Assembly: GCF_020880995.1 (NCBI RefSeq)
Contig: NZ_JAJISD010000017.1
Span: 1 to 64,000, forward strand
Source: Reyranella aquatilis
Lineage (GTDB): Bacteria > Pseudomonadota > Alphaproteobacteria > Reyranellales > Reyranellaceae
Reading direction: 5' to 3'
DNA length: 64,000 nucleotides
The notes beneath the pieces are model-generated. The model ran no database searches, was not told the origin of the DNA, and saw nothing but the letters and a program-made list of their open reading frames with translations. This document shows, piece by piece, positions 58,142-64,000 of this stretch. The translations under genes and the position numbers were made by a program. The stretch's first letter is position 1; each line of letters starts with the position of its first letter.

Positions 58142-59266
58142 TCAGCGCGTGCCCTGCGGCAGGCCGGGCGGCGGGCCCGCGGGGGCGGGGGCGGGGGCCG
58201 GACCACCGGGCTGGCCGCCGCGCGGCTGCGGCTGAGCCGGACGGGGCTGGGCCGGCTGTTGCGCCGGCATCATCGTCTGGACGATGGCGCGGATCTTCGC
58301 CGCCTCGGCCTCCTGCGCCTTCTTGAACTCTTCCTCGCTGATGAAGCGGTCCTTGTTCAGATCCATCTCGAGGAACTGCTTCAGCGCATGGGCGGTGAGC
58401 TCGACGCGATCGATCTGGCCGTCCTTGTTGGTGTCAATCTCGGCGAACTTGCGCATGGCGATCTGCTTGCGCATGTCGAACGGCAGCAGGTTCTTGGCCT
58501 GCGGCCCATCGGCGGGGCCGGCCATCGCGAGATAGTCCTGCGAGCTGATCTTGCCGTCCTTGTTCTTGTCGAGCTCATCGCCCTGGCGCAGTTGCATGTC
58601 GATGAACTCGTTGAGGGTCATCATGCCCTGGCGGCGGCGCGCCTCGGCCTGCTGCCGCTCCGCGGCCTCGCGCTGCAGCGAGCGCTGGATGATCAGGCGA
58701 ACCTCGGGCTCGGTGATCTTGTTGTCGCGGTCGGTGTCGTAGTTGTTGAACTCCGAATGCACCAGCGCTTCGGCCTCACCGCGATCGACGAAGCCGTCGC
58801 GGTTGGTGTCGAGGTTCTGGAACTCAGCCTTGGCGCGGGTACGGCGCTCCTCGAGCGGCGGCAGGCCGGGCGCGTCGGCCGGCGTCACCGGCGGCTCGAC
58901 CACCTTGATGAACTCCTCGACCGACAGCTTGTTGTCCTTGTTGGCGTCCAGCGATTCGAACGACTTCATCCGGTACTTCAGAAAGTCGGCGCGGGTGACC
59001 TCGCCCTTCTTGTTGACGTCGATGTCGACGAACCATTGGGGAAGGGGGATCGGCGCGGCCGAACCGAGCGGACCGCCGGCAGCGGGTGGGGTCGCCGCGG
59101 CGCCGGTCGAAGGCGGCGTGGCCGGCTGGGCGGGCTGCGCCGGCGGCGTGGCCTGGGTTGGCGGCCGGTTCTGCGGCCAGGCCTGGGTCGGGGGCGTCTG
59201 GGCGGCCACCGGAAGCGCAAAGCAGGCTGCGGTCAGGAACAGGGCAGAGCGGAACGTGCGAATCAT
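58142..59266 (-). CDS. secreted protein with seven EF-hand calcium-binding loops
   Basis: A 374-residue exported protein. A signal peptide (FRSALFLTAACFALPVAAQ) is followed by a Pro/Ala/Gln linker. Seven EF-hand-like loops then follow: DVNKKGEVTRADF, DANKDNKLSVEEF, DTNRDGFVDRGEA, DTDRDNKITEPEV, DKNKDGKISSQDY, DTNKDGQIDRVEL and DLNKDRFISEEEF. The tail is again Pro/Gln-rich. It probably binds several Ca2+ ions in the periplasm or outside the cell. The start MIRTFRSALF at 59266 places the signal correctly. It is transcribed alone; partner proteins are unknown. Confidence 0.88.
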   Translation of the reverse strand: MIRTFRSALFLTAACFALPVAAQTPPTQAWPQNRPPTQATPPAQPAQPATPPSTGAAATPPAAGGPLGSAAPIPLPQWFVDIDVNKKGEVTRADFLKYRMKSFESLDANKDNKLSVEEFIKVVEPPVTPADAPGLPPLEERRTRAKAEFQNLDTNRDGFVDRGEAEALVHSEFNNYDTDRDNKITEPEVRLIIQRSLQREAAERQQAEARRRQGMMTLNEFIDMQLRQGDELDKNKDGKISSQDYLAMAGPADGPQAKNLLPFDMRKQIAMRKFAEIDTNKDGQIDRVELTAHALKQFLEMDLNKDRFISEEEFKKAQEAEAAKIRAIVQTMMPAQQPAQPRPAQPQPRGGQPGGPAPAPAPAGPPPGLPQGTR

Positions 59267-59528
59267 TGCGGTGAGCCCGCTTTTTGGAAGGGGAGATTTC
59301 GTATCGGTTGCAAACAGCGGCGTGTCAATGACCGCCAACCAGCGCCAACCTGCGGCGCAATCGCGCCCAAAGCATGGCGTCGTTCCATTTGAGTTGCACG
59401 GTAACGTGGGATAAGCCATCGTAATTCAAACGCAGACCCCGGGGAAGGGGCGCAAGTAGCTGGGAGGACAGGGTAATTTCGCGGGCTTGGCGTGTGTAAT
59501 GCGCCTGTTCGCGAAACCGGCATTTCAC

Positions 59529-60317
59529 ATGGCAGGACCATCCACATCTCGCGGCTCGCCGCTGCTCAGCGTGCGCGACGTTTCCGTCAGGTTCGGCGGC
59601 ATCGTCGCCCTCGACGGCGTTTCCTTCGACGTCTTCGCCGGCCAGATCGCCGGTCTGATCGGCCCCAACGGGGCCGGCAAGACGACGCTCTTCAACTGTC
59701 TGAGCCGGCTCTACACGCCCAACAGCGGCGATGTGCAGTTCGAGGGAAAGACGATCCTCGACCGGCCGCGGCATGCCATTCCCCGGATCGGCATCGGCCG
59801 CACGTTCCAGAACGTGGCGCTGTTCGACAACATGTCGGTCCTCGACAACGTGAAGGTCGGCTGCCACAGCGTCAGCTCGACCAGCTTCCTGGAAAACGCC
59901 CTGCGGTTTCCCAAGGTCAAGGGCGAGGAGGAGGCGATCACCCGGCGGGCCGAGGAGCTGATCGCCTTCATGGATCTGGTGCCTTTCGCCCATGCGCTGG
60001 CGGGCCCGCTGCCGTTCCCGATCCGCAAGAGGGTCGAGCTGGCCCGGGCGCTCGCCTCAAGCCCCAAGCTGCTGCTGCTCGACGAGCCGGCGGCCGGTCT
60101 GAATCACGACGAGATCGAGGTGCTGAAGGGCCAGATCAAGCGCGTCCGCGACCTGCAGAATGTCACGGTCCTGCTGGTCGAGCATCACATGAGCCTCGTC
60201 ATGTCCGTGTCGGACAAGGTGGTGGCGATCGATTTCGGCAAGAAGATCGCCGACGGCACGCCGGCGGAAGTGCAGCGTGATCCGGAAGTGATCCGCGCCT
60301 ATCTGGGGACCGCGTAA
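59529..60317 (+). CDS. livG: branched-chain amino acid-type ABC transporter ATP-binding protein (LivG)
   Basis: A 262-residue LivG-type ATPase. Walker A GPNGAGKTT, Q-loop RTFQNVALF, Walker B LLLLDEPAAGLNHDE, switch His LVEHHMSLV. The ABC signature region reads LPFPIRKRVELARALAS, so the usual LSxGQ core is replaced by LPFPI. LivF, LivH and LivM follow. The ATG at 59529 is preferred; a GTG-type extension to 59487 adds residues without family match. The 262 bases upstream hold the promoter. Confidence 0.93.
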   Translation: MAGPSTSRGSPLLSVRDVSVRFGGIVALDGVSFDVFAGQIAGLIGPNGAGKTTLFNCLSRLYTPNSGDVQFEGKTILDRPRHAIPRIGIGRTFQNVALFDNMSVLDNVKVGCHSVSSTSFLENALRFPKVKGEEEAITRRAEELIAFMDLVPFAHALAGPLPFPIRKRVELARALASSPKLLLLDEPAAGLNHDEIEVLKGQIKRVRDLQNVTVLLVEHHMSLVMSVSDKVVAIDFGKKIADGTPAEVQRDPEVIRAYLGTA

Positions 60318-61031
60318 ATGGCTTCACTTCTCGAGGTGAAGGGGCTGAAGGCCTTCTACGGCCAGACCCAGTCGCTGTACGATGTCGGCTTCGACATCCC
60401 CACCGGCGGCATCACGACCCTGCTGGGCGCCAACGGCGCCGGCAAGACGACCACACTGCGGGCGATCTGCAACATGGTCCGGACCGACGGTACGATCCGG
60501 TTCGACGGGAAGGATATCCGCGGCATGGCGACGGAGGAGATCGTCCGCCAGCGCATCGCCCATGTCCCCGAGGGACGCGGTACCTTCACGACCCTGACCG
60601 TCGACGAGAACCTCCGCATCGCCGCCTACACCCGCAAGGACAAGCAGGGGGTGAAGGACGAGCTGGAGCGCGTCTTTGCCTATTTCCCGCGCCTCAAGGA
60701 ACGCATCCAGCAGCAGGCCGGCACGCTGTCGGGTGGCGAGCAGCAGATGCTGGCCATCGCCCGTGCGCTGATGCTGAAGCCGCGGCTGATGCTGCTCGAT
60801 GAACCCTCGTTCGGCCTGGCGCCTCTGATCGTGCTCGAGATCTTCCGCATCCTGCGGCGGATCAACGAGGAGGAGAAGGTCAGCATCCTGCTGGTCGAGC
60901 AGAACGCCGCACTCGCCCTCGACCTCGCCACGCACGCCTACGTGCTCGAAACCGGCAAGGTCGTCATGTCGGGTCCCTCGGACGTCGTGAAGAACGACGA
61001 GAACGTCCGCAAATCCTACCTCGGCTACTGA
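60318..61031 (+). CDS. livF: branched-chain amino acid-type ABC transporter ATP-binding protein (LivF)
   Basis: A 237-residue LivF ATPase. Walker A GANGAGKTT, family motif HVPEGRGTFTTLTVDENL, intact signature LSGGEQQMLAIARAL, Walker B LMLLDEPSFGLAPLI, and switch LLVEQNAALAL. It starts right after the livG stop with no gap. Pairing an intact LivF with a LivG of altered signature gives an asymmetric ATPase pair. Confidence 0.95.
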   Translation: MASLLEVKGLKAFYGQTQSLYDVGFDIPTGGITTLLGANGAGKTTTLRAICNMVRTDGTIRFDGKDIRGMATEEIVRQRIAHVPEGRGTFTTLTVDENLRIAAYTRKDKQGVKDELERVFAYFPRLKERIQQQAGTLSGGEQQMLAIARALMLKPRLMLLDEPSFGLAPLIVLEIFRILRRINEEEKVSILLVEQNAALALDLATHAYVLETGKVVMSGPSDVVKNDENVRKSYLGY

Positions 61032-61042
61032 GGCAGACGTAA

Positions 61043-61948
61043 ATGGAACAGTTTCTCCAGCAGGTCGCGTCCGGTCTCGCCAACGGCGCCATCTATGCCT
61101 GCGTGGCCCTCGCGCTGGTCATGATCTATGTCTCGACCGACCACATCAATTTCGCCCAGGGCGAGATGGCGATGTTCAGCACCTACATCTCCTGGCAGTT
61201 GATGAACTGGGGGATGAGCTTCTGGGTAGCCTTCGTGCTCACGGTGCTGATCTCGTTCGCCATGGGCGTGCTGATCGAACGGCTGATATTGAGACCGCTG
61301 CACAATGCGCCGGTCCTGTCGATCATCGTGGTGTTCATCGGGCTGCTGGCGATCTTCAATTCGATGGCGGGCGCCTTCTGGAGCTACCTGATCAAGGAGT
61401 TCCCGTCGCCCTTCCCCAAGAGCAGCTTCGGCATCGCCGGCGTGATCGGGCCGCACCAGCTTGGTGTCGTCGTGGTCACGCTGATCGTGCTGGGTCTTCT
61501 GTTCGTGTTCTTTCGCTACACGCCGCTGGGCCTTGCCATGCGTGCCGCGGCGCAGAACCCGCAGATGGCGAGGCTGGTCGGCGTGCGGGTCGACTGGATG
61601 CTGGCGCTGGGGTGGGGCCTCGCGGCCTCGGTCGGCGCGGTGGCCGGTATCATGGTGGCCCACATCGTCTATCTCGAGCCCAACATGATGGGCGGCATCC
61701 TGCTCTACGCCTTCGCCAGCGCCCTGGTCGGGGGCATCTCGAACCCGGCAGGCGCGGTTGCCGGCGGGTTCATCGTCGGCATCCTCGAGAACATGGTGGC
61801 CTATGCCGGCAACCAGATCGAGAAGGCGACCGGCGTCTACATCATCGGCAACGGCGAGAAGCTCACGGTGGCGCTCATCATCGTGATCTTCGTGCTGACG
61901 GTTAAGCCCGCGGGCCTGTTCGGCCGCGTCGTCGTGAAGAGGGTCTGA
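61043..61948 (+). CDS. livH: branched-chain amino acid-type ABC transporter permease (LivH)
   Basis: A 301-residue polytopic permease with about eight helices. Landmarks: ASGLANGAIYACVALALVMIY at the N-terminus, INFAQGEMAMFSTYI, and the conserved AMRAAAQNPQMARLVGV cytoplasmic loop that contacts the ATPases. It lies 11 bases after livF and pairs with LivM in the inner membrane. Confidence 0.94.
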   Translation: MEQFLQQVASGLANGAIYACVALALVMIYVSTDHINFAQGEMAMFSTYISWQLMNWGMSFWVAFVLTVLISFAMGVLIERLILRPLHNAPVLSIIVVFIGLLAIFNSMAGAFWSYLIKEFPSPFPKSSFGIAGVIGPHQLGVVVVTLIVLGLLFVFFRYTPLGLAMRAAAQNPQMARLVGVRVDWMLALGWGLAASVGAVAGIMVAHIVYLEPNMMGGILLYAFASALVGGISNPAGAVAGGFIVGILENMVAYAGNQIEKATGVYIIGNGEKLTVALIIVIFVLTVKPAGLFGRVVVKRV

Positions 61949-61950
61949 CC

Positions 61951-62955
61951 ATGTCCGGGTCCAAGAAGTGGGTGCTGGGGCTGATCGTCCTCGCCTTCAT
62001 CGTGCCGCTGCTGCGGCCGGTGTTTCCCGAAGTGGTTTCCGACTACCGTCTGTTCCTCGTCAGCACGATGATCATCGCGTCGATCGCCGTGCTGGGCCTG
62101 AACCTGCTGACCGGCTTCAACGGCCAGTTCTCGCTGGGCCACGGCGCCTTCTACGCGGTCGGCGCCTATACCGCCGCCATCCTGATGGACAAGCTGAACG
62201 TGCCCTATTGGGCCACGATCCCGGCGGCCGCCATCGTCTGCTTCATCGTCGGCTATCTGTTCGGGCTGCCGGCGCTCAAGCTGGAGGGGCACTACCTCGC
62301 CCTGGCGACCTTCGCGCTGGCCCTCGCGGTCCCGCAGATCCTCAAATACAAGTGGCTCGAGGGGCTGACCGGCGGCGTGCAGGGCATCGTGCTGATGAAG
62401 CCGGAGGTTCCGTTCGGCCTGCCGCTGAGCGAAGACCAGTGGCTCTACTATTTCTGCCTGATCGTCATGATCGTGCTGTTCTGGGCGGCCGCGAACCTGC
62501 TGAACAGCCGCAGCGGCCGCGCCATGATGGCCATCCGCGACCAGTACATGGCGGCCGACACGATGGGTATCGACACCGCCCTCTACAAGACAGTCACCTT
62601 CGGCATCAGTGCCGCCTATACCGGCATCGCAGGCGCGCTGTCGGCCTCGGCCATCGCCTTCGTGGCGCCCGACAGCTTCGGCATCTTCCTGTCGATCAAG
62701 TTCCTGATCGGCCTGGTCGTGGGCGGCATCGGATCGCTGCTGGGTTCGGTCCTGGGCGGCATCTTCTACGTCCTGGTCGACAACTCCGCGCAGTCGCTGA
62801 CCCAGTTCATCCGCAACGACCTCGGCCTGCCATTCGACCTGTCGGCCTACACGGTGTTCGGCGTGCTGCTGATCGCGATCATCTACCTGATGCCCATGGG
62901 CATCGCCGGCGGCCTCTACATGGCCTACCGCAAGCTGCGGGGGGCCCGGGCCTGA
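61951..62955 (+). CDS. livM: branched-chain amino acid-type ABC transporter permease (LivM)
   Basis: A 334-residue permease with about nine helices: LGLNLLTGFNGQFSLGHGAFYAVGAYTAA, GLPALKLEGHYLALATFALAL, and the loop SRSGRAMMAIRDQYMAADTMGIDT facing the ATPases. It lies 2 bases after livH. The binding protein gene follows after 100 bases. Confidence 0.94.
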   Translation: MSGSKKWVLGLIVLAFIVPLLRPVFPEVVSDYRLFLVSTMIIASIAVLGLNLLTGFNGQFSLGHGAFYAVGAYTAAILMDKLNVPYWATIPAAAIVCFIVGYLFGLPALKLEGHYLALATFALALAVPQILKYKWLEGLTGGVQGIVLMKPEVPFGLPLSEDQWLYYFCLIVMIVLFWAAANLLNSRSGRAMMAIRDQYMAADTMGIDTALYKTVTFGISAAYTGIAGALSASAIAFVAPDSFGIFLSIKFLIGLVVGGIGSLLGSVLGGIFYVLVDNSAQSLTQFIRNDLGLPFDLSAYTVFGVLLIAIIYLMPMGIAGGLYMAYRKLRGARA

Positions 62956-63055
62956 CCGGACCCTCTTTGTCGGAAAGCTGCCGAAAGGTGGCCTTCTTTC
63001 TGGCCGGAATCGAGACGATGATCCGGCAGGCTATTGTCACTTGGGAGGTTAAAAA

Positions 63056-64000
63056 ATGCGTACGAGCAGGCGTGGTTTTGTAGCGGGTGCGTCAGCGTTT
63101 GCGGTGCTGGGGGCCAACTCGGCCTTCGCTCAGAAGAAGTACGACGACGGCGCGACCGACAGCGAGATCAAGATCGGCCATACCGGTCCCTATAGCGGCC
63201 CGGCCTCGTCCTACGGCCAGATCGGCAAGACCATCGAGGCCTTCTTCAAGTCGGTGAACGAGGCAGGTGGCGTCAACGGCCGCAAGATCAACTTCATCAC
63301 GCGCGACGACGGCTACTCGCCGCCGAAGATGGTCGAGCTGGTGCGCCAGCTCGTCGAGCAGGACAAGGTCCTCTGCCTGTTCAACACGCTGGGCACGCCG
63401 ACCAATACGGCGATCCATCGCTACATGAACCAGAAGAAAGTGCCGCAGCTCTACGTCGCGACCGGCGCGTCGAAGTGGGGCAAGCCCAAGGAGTTCCCGT
63501 GGACGATGGGCTTCCAGCCCGACTACCACACCGAGGGCGTCGTTTACGCCAAGCACATCCTGGCCAACGTCAAGGATGCCAAGATCGGCGTCCTCATGCA
63601 GAACGACGACTACGGCAAGGACTACTACGAGGGCTTCAAGGAGGGCCTCGGCAAGGAGACCGCCAAGATCGTCAAGCACGTGACCTTCGAGGTCACCGAC
63701 CCGACGGTCGACAGCCAGGTCATCCAGCTGAAGGACTCCGGCGCCAATGTCTTCTTCAACATCGCGACGCCGAAGGCCGCGGCCCAGGCGATCCGCAAGG
63801 CGGCCGACATCGGCTGGAAGCCGGCGCAGTACCTCAACAACGTGTCCGCCTCGGTGGGCTCGGTCATGAAGCCGGCCGGCCTCGAGAACAGCCAGGGCAT
63901 CATCACGGCGCAGTACCTGAAGGACCCCACGGACAAGCAGTGGGAGAACACGGACGACTTCAAGGCCTGGGTGGCCTGGATGGACAAGTGGATGCCGGGC
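63056..64000 (+). CDS. periplasmic amino-acid/amide-type ABC substrate-binding protein (partial, runs off the window)
   Basis: The first 315 codons of a type I periplasmic binding protein of the LivK/HAAT group. The start has a clear twin-arginine signal (TSRRGFVAGASAFAVLGA, cleavage near FAQ) and GGGAGG lies before the ATG. The body shows IKIGHTGPYSGPASSYG, VNEAGGVNGRKI, RQLVEQDKVLCLFNTLGTP and VLMQNDDYGKDY. It is the receptor for the Liv transporter just upstream. The frame has no stop before the window end. The ligand is not fixed: this family binds branched amino acids, amides, urea or aromatic acids. Confidence 0.93.
   Translation, partial: MRTSRRGFVAGASAFAVLGANSAFAQKKYDDGATDSEIKIGHTGPYSGPASSYGQIGKTIEAFFKSVNEAGGVNGRKINFITRDDGYSPPKMVELVRQLVEQDKVLCLFNTLGTPTNTAIHRYMNQKKVPQLYVATGASKWGKPKEFPWTMGFQPDYHTEGVVYAKHILANVKDAKIGVLMQNDDYGKDYYEGFKEGLGKETAKIVKHVTFEVTDPTVDSQVIQLKDSGANVFFNIATPKAAAQAIRKAADIGWKPAQYLNNVSASVGSVMKPAGLENSQGIITAQYLKDPTDKQWENTDDFKAWVAWMDKWMPG

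Overview
The window is 64 kb of GC-rich, densely packed bacterial chromosome. Gene content (TRAP and ABC solute uptake, a PhnWAY phosphonate route, a RpoE/ChrR-type sigma/anti-sigma pair, a DUF3300/DUF2950 pair, a Liv-type transporter and many amine/carboxylate enzymes) fits a free-living alphaproteobacterium of the Reyranella/Bradyrhizobium kind. That placement is inferred from gene content and style, not from a marker phylogeny. Many genes overlap by 1 or 4 bases (TGATG, ATGA, GTGA, TTGA), so long operons are the rule.

Layout. 0-3 kb, minus strand: a cyclic-nucleotide-gated K+ channel and an overlapping FAD dehydrogenase. 3.0-15.9 kb, plus strand: one run of nine genes (HyuA, HyuB, TRAP DctPQM, glutamine-synthetase-like ligase, Fe-alcohol dehydrogenase, GcvT-fused FAD dehydrogenase, and a substrate-binding protein of the 2-aminoethylphosphonate (AEP) ABC family). 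15.9-22.5 kb: a divergon in which a LysR regulator and a Na/Pi transporter with a PhoU-like tail read leftward, and phnW-phnA-phnY read rightward. This is a complete hydrolytic route from AEP to phosphonoacetaldehyde to phosphonoacetate to acetate plus phosphate. 22.5-34.5 kb: DUF2950/DUF3300, a BASS-type transporter, two isocitrate lyase/PEP mutase-family enzymes, a rhodanese, an MFS-Rid-flavin monooxygenase-MFS run, a hydratase and a MarR regulator. 34.6-43.2 kb: a complete AEP-type ABC transporter (binding protein, ATPase, fused permease) followed by PrpF-like isomerase, amine oxidase, class III aminotransferase and agmatinase. 43.2-52.1 kb: hydrolases, a second Fe-ADH, an ECF sigma/ChrR pair, a CMD-family protein, an M81 peptidase and two different 2-oxoglutarate oxygenases. 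52.1-54.0 kb: a degraded stretch with the broken C-terminal end of a Ku (end-joining) gene, bounded by tRNA-Val(CAC). 54.0-59.3 kb: gph, glmU, glmS and a secreted seven-EF-hand protein. 59.5-64 kb: a Liv-type ABC transporter whose binding protein runs off the window.

How it works together: the best-supported system is AEP scavenging. The ABC transporter at 34.6-38.5 kb, and perhaps the orphan binding protein at 14.9 kb, would import AEP or a derivative. PhnW/PhnY/PhnA would break it down, a divergent LysR would control it, and the co-oriented Na/Pi carrier would handle the released phosphate. The genes attached to each transporter piece (FAD amine dehydrogenases, aminotransferase, ligase, alcohol dehydrogenase) suggest that N-substituted or related amines are also processed; that part is inference.
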